Shown here piece by piece: positions 1-8,468 of a stretch of DNA of 64,000 nt. The stretch's first letter is position 1; each line of letters opens with the position of its first letter. Position numbers and translations under genes: made by a program. Below the pieces are notes generated by a model. It ran no database searches, was not told the DNA's origin, and worked only from the letters and a program-made list of their open reading frames with translations. Origin of the DNA: Pseudobacteriovorax sp. (GTDB lineage Bacteria; Bdellovibrionota_B; Oligoflexia; Oligoflexales; Oligoflexaceae); the NCBI GenBank assembly GCA_013215145.1, contig JABSRP010000011.1, positions 186,001 through 250,000 on the forward strand. Reading direction: 5' to 3'.

Positions 1-1518
1 GATGTGGACCGGGGCTGCATGGGAAGTATGATTAGTTACGATCATAAATTCTATTTGGTTGATGCTGCGCCTAATATCAAACATACGTTGCAGGCTTTGG
101 GTATCAGCCTGTCGATGATCGATGGCGTCTTTATTACTCATGCACACGATGATCACTTTGCAGGTTTAGCCAGTCTCATGTTAAGTCATAGACCTATAAA
201 GCTATATGCAACCAAATGGGTGAAAGAATCAGTTATCAAGAAGTTTTCAGCTTTGCTCAGTCTGAATGAAGCCTACTTTACCTCGCTTTTTGACGTTTGC
301 GAATTGAAGGCTGGTGTGTGGAACAATATTGATGGACTTGAAGTGCGCCCAGTATACTCACCCCATCCCATCGAAACTTCGATTTTTAAATTTCGGTTGC
401 TCTGGAAGGATGGATATTTACGATATCACCACTTGGCAGATATCACCTCGGATCGAGTCCTATCAGAGATGGAAGATCATGCTAGTATCTCCATCGCTAT
501 GAAAAGGGCCATCAAATCCGAATATTTAGAACCAGCAAACTTGAAAAAAATTGACATTGGTGGAGGGTTGATTCATGGCAAGGCGCCAGATTTTGCCGAT
601 GATCGATCAGAAAAAATCATACTAGCCCACAAAGCTGATGACCTAACTCCAGAGGAGAAACAGATCGGTTCCTCAGCGACTTTTGGCAGCGTAGATGTTT
701 TGATTCAGGAGCAAAATCGTTACCCTACAGTCAGAATCCTTCAATGTCTTGAACGATATTTTCCTTCTGTGGATCCCAAAGAGTTTCGAGCTTTCTTGCA
801 ATGTCCCTTGGAAACCTATGGTGCAGGAACCATCCTATTGAAAACCTCCTCTAAGGCTGAGGATATTATACTAATCGTAGCAGGAATCATTGAGCGTATC
901 GATACCAAAACCAATTCTTCACATGAAGTTTTGGCCGGCACCCTGATTGGTGACCAGTACATCACAGATCACGAGTTTGATTTTACGTTTCGGACCAAGA
1001 GTTATGTTTCTATCATAAGAATTCCGCGCAAGGTGTATGACCGTTTTTTGATTCAGCACAATATGAAACAGCATCTGATCAATCTTTATCATCGTTATTC
1101 TGAGCTGGCAAAGTCATCGATATTTCATTTTTTAGGTATGTCACCGCATTTTATCGATTTGGTTAACTCGATGTACCTAATAGATTTTTCGGCTGGCGAT
1201 AACTTGAAGGATAACGAAAACCTCTTTCCTAAAGGATTACTTCTGATTCGGCAGGGTGAGGTCAAAATGGAAATCAATCACACAAGTTGTGTGCATATAG
1301 GTCCCGGAGAAATTTGCTTTGAAGAATTACTTCTCGAGGAGGCCAATTGCGGTGAGATCATAGCGATGACTGATGGTGACTGCTACGTTCTGCCTATAGG
1401 TAACATTCGGGAGGTTCCCATTTTGTTTTGGCAGGTCCTAGAAATCTTTGAGAGGCGGAATGGTGGGACAATGTCGCTGCGTTTGGCAGCGACTTCGGGC
1501 ACCAAAAGCTCAGCTTAA
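1..1518 (+). CDS. Metallo-beta-lactamase-fold protein with tandem cyclic-nucleotide-binding domains (5' partial)
   Basis: The reading frame is open from the first base, so the true start lies outside the window. The N-terminal third is a metallo-beta-lactamase-fold hydrolase: it carries the metal-binding signature ITHAHDDH about 45 residues in, and an Asp (LADIT) near residue 146 that fits a later ligand. Two regions then look like CAP-type cyclic-nucleotide-binding folds. The first is at roughly residues 265-360 and the second at about 395-480, with glycine-rich turns such as LLIRQGEVKM and HIGPGEICF. The family includes phosphodiesterase and nuclease-like enzymes. A nucleotide-sensing hydrolase is inferred, and the substrate is unknown. 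The last 9 bases overlap the end of lon on the other strand, with no terminator between them. Confidence 0.75.
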   Translation, partial: DVDRGCMGSMISYDHKFYLVDAAPNIKHTLQALGISLSMIDGVFITHAHDDHFAGLASLMLSHRPIKLYATKWVKESVIKKFSALLSLNEAYFTSLFDVCELKAGVWNNIDGLEVRPVYSPHPIETSIFKFRLLWKDGYLRYHHLADITSDRVLSEMEDHASISIAMKRAIKSEYLEPANLKKIDIGGGLIHGKAPDFADDRSEKIILAHKADDLTPEEKQIGSSATFGSVDVLIQEQNRYPTVRILQCLERYFPSVDPKEFRAFLQCPLETYGAGTILLKTSSKAEDIILIVAGIIERIDTKTNSSHEVLAGTLIGDQYITDHEFDFTFRTKSYVSIIRIPRKVYDRFLIQHNMKQHLINLYHRYSELAKSSIFHFLGMSPHFIDLVNSMYLIDFSAGDNLKDNENLFPKGLLLIRQGEVKMEINHTSCVHIGPGEICFEELLLEEANCGEIIAMTDGDCYVLPIGNIREVPILFWQVLEIFERRNGGTMSLRLAATSGTKSSA

Positions 1519-3912
1519 TAGCGGAGTCGACGTATGAATCGAGACGGCTGATAAATCGACAATTTCGCCAAAGCTAACCTCCAAATTTAGAGCCTCTCGC
1601 AAAACCTCGTCGACGGTATCCACAAATTGAATCTCCAATGAGTCTAGGATTTCTTTGGGTATCTCATGAGTGTCCTTTTGGTTTTTTCGAGACAAGAGGA
1701 TTTTCTTAACCCCAGCTCGATGAGCCGCAATCACTTTCTCTTTGATCCCACCAACGGGAAGAACAGCTCCACGCAGGGTTAGTTCGCCACTCATGGCTAG
1801 TTTAGGATCGACCGTTTTTTGAGCGATAAGAGAGATCAGCGAGGTAAACATCGTGATACCCGCAGACGGGCCATCTTTAGGAATCGCTCCCGATGGAACA
1901 TGGACATGGATATCGAACTTTTCATAGTCGAAGTTTGGATTGATATTGTGGAGTTGAGAGCGCACGTGGCTCATGCCAATGTGCAAGGACTCCTTCATGA
2001 CATCACCGAGTTGACCCGTGATGGTTAACTTGCCTTTTCCAGGCATCATTTTGCTCTCGATAAAGAGGATCTCTCCCCCCTGAGGCGTCCAAGCTAGTCC
2101 GGTGGCGACGCCATGATAGCCTCGGCTTTCCGCCAATTCATAGGAAAACTTTTCTGGCCCTAGGATCTCTGTTAAGTCGCTTTTCTCAACTTTGATTTCA
2201 GAGAGCTCGTCAGAATTTTTGGCACTAGCAATCCTCTCTGCGAGGTAGCGACAGATTTCTGCTAGCTTTCGCTTTAGCTCTCGAACGCCAGATTCTCGCG
2301 TGTAAACGGAAATGATGTGATTGAGGGTATCATCGCTCGGGACTAAATCGAGCTCTCCAACACCATGCTTTTCTGTCTCTTGCTGCCAAAGGTGGTTCTT
2401 ACCGATGTAAAGCTTTTCATTCAGCGTATAGCCACTGAGGTTAATGATTTCCATGCGATCACGTAGAGGTGCAGGAATTCCATCGAGCGAGTTTGCCGTA
2501 GCAACAAATACGACGTGACTCAAGTCGTAAGGCACATCGAGATAGTGATCTTCGAAACTGTTATTTTGCTCTGGATCTAAGGCCTCTAGTAGGGCGCTTC
2601 CTGGATCACCACCGAATCCATGACTCAATTTGTCAATCTCATCCAAGAGAAAAACCGGGTTATTAACGCCAGCTCGTTTGATGCCTTGAATGATGCGGCC
2701 AGGCATCGAACCCAGATAGGTACGCCGATGCCCGCGAATTTCAGCCTCATCACGCACCCCACCAAGACTGACGCGAATAAACTCGCGATTCATCGCCTTG
2801 GCGATACTCTTTCCTAAACTTGTCTTTCCAACACCAGGAGGTCCTACTAGTAGTAATATGGTTCCTTTTTGTCCCTTGCTCAAACTCATCACAGCAAGAT
2901 GTTGAATAATGCGTTTTTTGACTTTATCGAGACCATGATGCTCGGACTCAAGAATAGACATAGCCTCATCGATGTCAATTTCGGGATGCACTGGGTCACC
3001 CCAGGGTAGGTTGAGAAGTAGATCGATGTAGTTGCGGATATTTGGAGCTTCGGGAGACGCCGAGGGGGTGGACTCCAAACGCTTGATTTCATCTAAAGCG
3101 ATTTTTTTAACATCCTCGGGCATAGAGGTTTTTTCTACTTTAGTTTTAAGGTCCACGGGATCACCTTCTTCATCCCATTCACCTAGCTCTTCGCGGATGG
3201 CTTGCAACTGCTCGCGTAAAATCACCTCACGCTGACGTTTGTCTATCTGCTTTCCAAGTTTTTGGCTCAACTCCACTTGAATCTCAAGGGAGTTCTTCCT
3301 TGTTTGTAACAGGTTTAATATTTTTGATAGGCGATGACGTAGGGATGCTGTTGCAATAAAAAAGATCTTATCGTGGCGCGACATCTCTAAGTGTGCTGCA
3401 CACAGGTGTATAAAAACTTCTATGTCGCTAAGTGAGTTGACCAAGTCAGAAAGCTTTTTAGAGCCGCTTCCTTGGGACAAGCTGAGGATTTCGGTAGCCA
3501 GTTCCTTGCCTCTAGTGAGGAGAGTTTCCTGGGTATCCTCGTCGATATCTTCGTCTGCGTAAATCACCTCACAGCGCGCCTGGAGAAGATCCGAGTCCTC
3601 CTCCAAATGTGCGACGTCAGAAAGCTTAACACGGCTAACGCCGTTAAGGATGACTTGAAATCCGTCTTTACGATCGCCTCTGGCCTCTTCGACTTTACAT
3701 AAGGTGCCAAAATCGTGGAGCTCGTCTGGTTTTGCCTCGCCGGTCTTAACCTCTGCATCCACAGGGACGACTACAATCCAACCTTTATCAGCCAGAGCTA
3801 GATCGATTGCTTTTTTGTTCCGTCGTGACGCTACATTCAATGGAACGGAATTATTTGGGAAAATTACTAGGTTACGAGTCACCAGTAAGGGGTAGTCTGC
3901 GCTATTTGCCAT
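1510..3912 (-). CDS. lon: ATP-dependent protease Lon
   Basis: Cytoplasmic AAA+ serine protease that degrades misfolded and regulatory proteins. All Lon parts are present: an N-terminal substrate-binding domain beginning PLLVTRNLVIFPNN, a coiled-coil middle, the Walker A motif GPPGVGKT (about residue 357), Walker B LLDEID (about 422), and the C-terminal protease with PKDGPSAG around the catalytic Ser (about 683) and a Lys about 43 residues later in GGIKEK. The 800-residue length fits the family (E. coli 784). The frame is open to 3960, but a consensus ribosome-binding site (AAGGAGG, complement of 3921-3927) sits 8 bases before the ATG at 3912. This start is therefore preferred over the upstream ATG at 3960, which would add 16 non-conserved residues. 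Confidence 0.96.
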   Translation of the reverse strand: MANSADYPLLVTRNLVIFPNNSVPLNVASRRNKKAIDLALADKGWIVVVPVDAEVKTGEAKPDELHDFGTLCKVEEARGDRKDGFQVILNGVSRVKLSDVAHLEEDSDLLQARCEVIYADEDIDEDTQETLLTRGKELATEILSLSQGSGSKKLSDLVNSLSDIEVFIHLCAAHLEMSRHDKIFFIATASLRHRLSKILNLLQTRKNSLEIQVELSQKLGKQIDKRQREVILREQLQAIREELGEWDEEGDPVDLKTKVEKTSMPEDVKKIALDEIKRLESTPSASPEAPNIRNYIDLLLNLPWGDPVHPEIDIDEAMSILESEHHGLDKVKKRIIQHLAVMSLSKGQKGTILLLVGPPGVGKTSLGKSIAKAMNREFIRVSLGGVRDEAEIRGHRRTYLGSMPGRIIQGIKRAGVNNPVFLLDEIDKLSHGFGGDPGSALLEALDPEQNNSFEDHYLDVPYDLSHVVFVATANSLDGIPAPLRDRMEIINLSGYTLNEKLYIGKNHLWQQETEKHGVGELDLVPSDDTLNHIISVYTRESGVRELKRKLAEICRYLAERIASAKNSDELSEIKVEKSDLTEILGPEKFSYELAESRGYHGVATGLAWTPQGGEILFIESKMMPGKGKLTITGQLGDVMKESLHIGMSHVRSQLHNINPNFDYEKFDIHVHVPSGAIPKDGPSAGITMFTSLISLIAQKTVDPKLAMSGELTLRGAVLPVGGIKEKVIAAHRAGVKKILLSRKNQKDTHEIPKEILDSLEIQFVDTVDEVLREALNLEVSFGEIVDLSAVSIHTSTPLLS

Positions 3913-4253
3913 CTGTAGGGCCTCCTTGGAAAATCGATCAGCCATCTGAGGCTCGACCATCTTTGTAACATGATCCTGGATTAAAGAAAGTCAACCCCCG
4001 TCTTTTCTTCCGTTTAAAAAATTTGTCTTGAAACTCCAAATATCGATTATAACTAAAGTTTAGTCTGTAGAAATATTAAGGCTCGGTAAAGATAGCCGAA
4101 TCTGCTTTATTTTATTGAAAAATATATATTTACGGGTTAGAAAACTGTGTCAAAAACTCATGGGTCATTCCGTGAAAGCGGTTTTACATAGCAAAAGTGC
4201 ATAGGCGCTCATCGGAGACCTGTCCCAAACAACAACATTTTAGGTATATTTGA

Positions 4254-5654
4254 ATGTCTACAAATCACTTGTTCATCCCAACGGTTCTTCTTGCTTTAAC
4301 ATGTAATCACGTCCAAGCACAGGATGCTGCCTCGAACGATGGCACGACCTCTGACAAAGACGCACTCCTAGGAGTCGAATCGTCATCCGGCGTGAAGTCT
4401 TACTTGGAAAAAGTCGAATACGAGCAAATTCTACATTCGTCTAGTCGTGGTGTTGAAGCTGGTGAACGAGCGAAGATCGAAGCTGAATTTAAAGTCGAGC
4501 CCACTAAGGACACATTTTTCGGTGTGCGTGTGGATACCGACCCAAAAAAGAACAGTGTCGAAAACCAAACGAACAAGTTTGAACTCACTATGGGATCAAA
4601 GCTTGCAGATTTTGAGATTGAAGTGGATTTGGATGTTAGGGACGGCCTTTCAACCATCGGTGCTGACACCGACTCTTCTGGTACCTTTGTAAGGTATAAT
4701 GCCACAAAGAACCTTGCCTTTACCTTATATCCATTCAACTTTGGTGGTGATCTAGGCGATGTGTTCTACACACGTGATGCGGCGCAGATATATTACATCG
4801 AGGGCGAGCCAAGCTCAATTCCTCAGCTTCCGCCTTCAGAACGAGAGATCAATCGAGACGTTGTCATTCGAACTAAGAGTCTTGCAGGTATCGATGTTAA
4901 GTATACCTTATTACCTGGTTTAGACCTGATGGCTGGCGTCGGTTCTGCTCGCTATCTATATCCCGCTGATGATGACTTTGATATCGCCACAACTCGCACC
5001 GCTGAAAGCTGGGAAGCGAAGACAGATGTAGGCTATAAAATTGGAGTTGATTACAAATCTGATAAGGTAGACGTTATTTTTAAGGCTGTCACTCACGAAG
5101 CCGCCAAAGAAGGCGGATCCCTCATCGAAACGGCGGCTAACCTAAGAACGACTCTTCGCGTTTCCAGACTAGTTTTGTCTGCCGAAGCTGCTTACTCGAA
5201 ATCTGGAGAAAGCCCGTATAACATCGAGTTTGAAGAAGAATGGTTGGCTGATTTTGAACGAGCAAACTTTGTCTATACTGACCAAAACGGAGAGTTGGAA
5301 GACTGGTTCGGTGAAGACGGCTACGCATATAATTTGACCTTAGCCTACGCTGCACCTTCAGTAAGTCCTTTTGTAAGTGTAAGTTCACTCACTGAGCACT
5401 ACGTGTACTGGGAAGACGAATCAGTCCACAAACTCCGTACTGCTGACAGAACAAAATCTCACGGTGGATTAAAAGTCTACGGCTTAGGGGTTGATTTTAA
5501 ACGCGGAAACTATACGATAACACCATTATACGAATACCTAGTGGCTAAAAACGAGGTTTTCGGTAACAAAACGGATCTTCGAGAAAACGAAACTCTCGTG
5601 AACAGAAATAATAAATCATCAAGAATTTGGCTGAATCTAAGTTACGGTTTGTAG
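4254..5654 (+). CDS. Predicted outer-membrane beta-barrel protein, secreted
   Basis: A 466-residue protein with a signal peptide (hydrophobic stretch ending near CNHVQAQ, cleavage about residue 22). The mature part is acidic, Tyr-rich and made of alternating short strands (for example FTLYPFNFGG, LTLAYAAPSVSPFVSVSS), ending in an aromatic-rich strand (SRIWLNLSYGL) as in outer-membrane barrels. No named family is recognised; a porin or barrel role is inferred from composition. It heads a run of three same-strand genes ending at a terminator near 11.25 kb. The other two are an adhesion-type lipoprotein and a nuclease-like lipoprotein, so an envelope or extracellular role is likely. No good Shine-Dalgarno precedes the ATG, so the start is uncertain. 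Confidence 0.7.
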   Translation: MSTNHLFIPTVLLALTCNHVQAQDAASNDGTTSDKDALLGVESSSGVKSYLEKVEYEQILHSSSRGVEAGERAKIEAEFKVEPTKDTFFGVRVDTDPKKNSVENQTNKFELTMGSKLADFEIEVDLDVRDGLSTIGADTDSSGTFVRYNATKNLAFTLYPFNFGGDLGDVFYTRDAAQIYYIEGEPSSIPQLPPSEREINRDVVIRTKSLAGIDVKYTLLPGLDLMAGVGSARYLYPADDDFDIATTRTAESWEAKTDVGYKIGVDYKSDKVDVIFKAVTHEAAKEGGSLIETAANLRTTLRVSRLVLSAEAAYSKSGESPYNIEFEEEWLADFERANFVYTDQNGELEDWFGEDGYAYNLTLAYAAPSVSPFVSVSSLTEHYVYWEDESVHKLRTADRTKSHGGLKVYGLGVDFKRGNYTITPLYEYLVAKNEVFGNKTDLRENETLVNRNNKSSRIWLNLSYGL

Positions 5655-5720
5655 ACTTGGTCGCTGTTTCTTACGGATAACGCAAACGAAGTGAATCGAC
5701 ACTTGAAAGGTATCAGTGCC

Positions 5721-8465
5721 ATGAAAAACGTTTCTAAACTGCTGATTTTGATGATGGTTTTGTTTGGGACGGTCGCAACTACGGCTTGTAATGAAGCTCA
5801 AACCGATCAGAACAACGATATCAAAACCGAGCCTGCCTACAGCGAGATCCTCGAGATGATCCAATTAGTTGGTCAAGTCGAGGACAATGTTGAATCAGGA
5901 TTGCTCCTATCACGAGCCCGTGATGAGGAGAGAGACACCTTTTTACGATACATGTATGACTTAAGAGTGATCTTATATCGCCTTAAAGCAAATCAAAATG
6001 ACCCTGCCGCGCAGAACGCCTTAGCAGAAATCACCGGCAAAATTTCAGCCCTCCCGATTATCCGCACGGATTCGGCGCAGATCACGGCACTTTTGCAGAA
6101 GCTTGAAGACCTGAAAGGCATGCTACAAATTGGAACCTCTCTCACAGAAGGGGAATTGTTTGTACAGAAATTTGGTGCTTCCTTCGGCGACTTCTCGCAA
6201 TACCGGGTCACTGGTAACGTTCCATTTAAGTTGGACGCACAATTTAATAACGTCAACGTGAATGCTTTCGGTAGCAACGCAGCTGCTGAGACTTGGTTGA
6301 TCTCGCCAGCCTTCAATTTTGATACGGTTACTGATCCCAGGTTTTCCACAAGACAAGCTGTGAACTACCTCAAAGACTGGAAAGATCTTTCTGTTTTGGT
6401 GTCTAACGATTACGTCACTGGCAACCCTAATGATGCCACTTGGACCGAATTGGAGATCGAAGATAAGCCGGCCGTAGACTCCCGTTGGAAGTATGTGTCG
6501 TCCGAAGAAGTATCCTTAGAAGGTTTGGTTAGCTCCAGCACTGTGATCGCGTTTCGTTATAAAGCCTCTGCTGATGGTCCAGCGGCTTGGCAAATTGATA
6601 ATGTTACGATACTTGGGACCAGCGAAGGAGCCTTTACCTATACCGGATTACAGTTGAATGATGGGAAGGGAGATGCTCCTGCACCAGGCGGAAACAACGG
6701 TGGCGGATCTGGTGGTAATAACCAACCATCGGACGAAGATCTCAAAGCTGTTGCTGCTCAATTGAAGGCGGAAGATGGCCTGATCTTTCACGATTGGTTT
6801 AATCGCGCCAAAGACGATATGCTCAAAGGCTACAGTGCTACCAGTCTTGAGGGTGATAACGAGTGGTTAGGTGGGTCGCGCAAGGATAATAATTCGGGAG
6901 TCCTAGCTACTTACTTAAGTATGTCAGGCTTCAAAGATGATTCCGATAACCACGATTGGCTCGTGACTCCTGAGATTGATCTGACCGGAACTAATAAGCC
7001 TTATCTTCAGCTAGTAGAAACCATTGGCTTCATTAGTAACTGGGATGACGTTCGTGTTGCTGTGTCTACTGATTACGCGGCAGACAAATCCGTCGAACAG
7101 AATACCTGGAGTGAAAACTTGGTTCCCCGCGGTGATCTTCCATCAAGTTGGACGGATTACACATCGGCCGGAATTTCATTAGAAGCCTTTAAAGGGAAAA
7201 AGATCCGTATTGGTTTCCAATATCGTTCCAAGCTCAGTGCAGAATCAGTCGGCACGTGGCGTCTTCAGGAAATTTTAGTTGCTGATGGTGAAGCTCCAGA
7301 ACCTGAGCCACCGGCTGAGCTTTCGGTGCTTCCTCAAATTGAAGTTGCCGATGACGCTGCCATCTTCCATGACTGGTTTAATCGTGAGCCAGCGAACATG
7401 CTCGAGGGATACAGCACCACCAGTATCACTGGTGACCAAACTTGGAGAAGCTCGAGCCGTAAGCAAGGTGAAACGGTTGTTACGGGTCTGCAGGTGTCCG
7501 GCTTTGCTGACCGTGAAACATCGGATAACGCTGACTGGTTGGTGAGTCCAGAGATTGATCTGACCGACGCAGAAAAACCCTTTTTACAACTGTTTGAGAC
7601 GATAAACTTTATCGGTGATTGGAATGATATCAACGTTGTTGTTACTAGTGAATTTGATGCTACTAAACCAGTTGCAGAGAATGCTTGGAGCGAAAATATT
7701 GTTCCACGCGGTGACACCTTTCCGAGCGGATGGACCGATTACAAATCGAGTGGCATCTCCCTCGACGCCTACAGAGGCAAAAAGATTCGGATTGGATTTT
7801 TCTATCAATCTAAGCAGGGTTCGGAAAAGATCGCCAACTGGGCCATCCAAGAGATCCTGGTAGCCGATGGTGAAGCGCCGGTTATTGAGCCGGAAGAGCC
7901 AGGTGAGCTCTCAGTGCTAGCAAAGTTAGACTATGGTTCGGATACCGTTTACTTTCACGATTGGTTTAATCGCATTCGTCCCGAGATGATTGACGGCTAT
8001 GATGTGAGATCATATTCAGGCGCAAAAGAGTGGGCTGGGGGAAGCAGTGAATCTGATGGCACTGTTTCGGCAACTTACTTGCAGATGTCAGGGTTTCGTG
8101 ACGATGCCGACAGCAATGATTGGATCGTTACCCCGGAGATCGATCTTTCAGAGGCAGTGAATCCCTATTTTACATTGATAGAAACCATCGATTTTCTCAA
8201 GGATTGGGCAGACCTTCAGGTTTTCGTGACTACATCTTTTGACGCGGAATCTGATTTTGGAGCCCTAGATTGGGGCGACAGCTTGGTGGTTAGGCCTGAC
8301 TTAGTTCCTGAGAATGGTAAGGCAAGCCTAACAAGCGAAGTGGATTTAACGGCTTACGCTGGGAAAAAGGTTAGGATCGGTTTTCGGTACCTATCTAAAG
8401 TGGATGCGTCTGCCAGGTGGCGGATTGAAGAGATTCTGGTTGCTAACAAAACTGTTGAGGACTAA
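5721..8465 (+). CDS. Lipoprotein with four choice-of-anchor J domains
   Basis: A 914-residue surface or periplasmic lipoprotein. The start chosen gives a normal lipoprotein signal (MKNVSKLL, lipobox TTAC, Cys about residue 23); an upstream GTG at 5691 is in frame but less likely. After an alpha-helical region comes one divergent choice-of-anchor J-like domain (about residues 145-310), a Gly/Asn-rich linker, then three tandem copies of about 190 residues. Each copy starts with FHDWFNR (DNA positions 6786, 7365 and 7953) and contains the D/NWxVxPEIDL and GKKxRIGFxY motifs. Such domains are beta-sandwiches found in secreted proteins of Bacteroidetes and deltaproteobacteria, often for carbohydrate or surface binding. 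It lies 3 bases before the nuclease-like gene, so the two are probably co-translated. Confidence 0.8.
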   Translation: MKNVSKLLILMMVLFGTVATTACNEAQTDQNNDIKTEPAYSEILEMIQLVGQVEDNVESGLLLSRARDEERDTFLRYMYDLRVILYRLKANQNDPAAQNALAEITGKISALPIIRTDSAQITALLQKLEDLKGMLQIGTSLTEGELFVQKFGASFGDFSQYRVTGNVPFKLDAQFNNVNVNAFGSNAAAETWLISPAFNFDTVTDPRFSTRQAVNYLKDWKDLSVLVSNDYVTGNPNDATWTELEIEDKPAVDSRWKYVSSEEVSLEGLVSSSTVIAFRYKASADGPAAWQIDNVTILGTSEGAFTYTGLQLNDGKGDAPAPGGNNGGGSGGNNQPSDEDLKAVAAQLKAEDGLIFHDWFNRAKDDMLKGYSATSLEGDNEWLGGSRKDNNSGVLATYLSMSGFKDDSDNHDWLVTPEIDLTGTNKPYLQLVETIGFISNWDDVRVAVSTDYAADKSVEQNTWSENLVPRGDLPSSWTDYTSAGISLEAFKGKKIRIGFQYRSKLSAESVGTWRLQEILVADGEAPEPEPPAELSVLPQIEVADDAAIFHDWFNREPANMLEGYSTTSITGDQTWRSSSRKQGETVVTGLQVSGFADRETSDNADWLVSPEIDLTDAEKPFLQLFETINFIGDWNDINVVVTSEFDATKPVAENAWSENIVPRGDTFPSGWTDYKSSGISLDAYRGKKIRIGFFYQSKQGSEKIANWAIQEILVADGEAPVIEPEEPGELSVLAKLDYGSDTVYFHDWFNRIRPEMIDGYDVRSYSGAKEWAGGSSESDGTVSATYLQMSGFRDDADSNDWIVTPEIDLSEAVNPYFTLIETIDFLKDWADLQVFVTTSFDAESDFGALDWGDSLVVRPDLVPENGKASLTSEVDLTAYAGKKVRIGFRYLSKVDASARWRIEEILVANKTVED

Positions 8466-8468
8466 GCC

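Noticed and set aside
7334-7717. 127-codon minus-strand ORF inside the choice-of-anchor J gene
   Set aside because: Antisense to a tandem domain whose repeats match on the plus strand; no start signal or family features.
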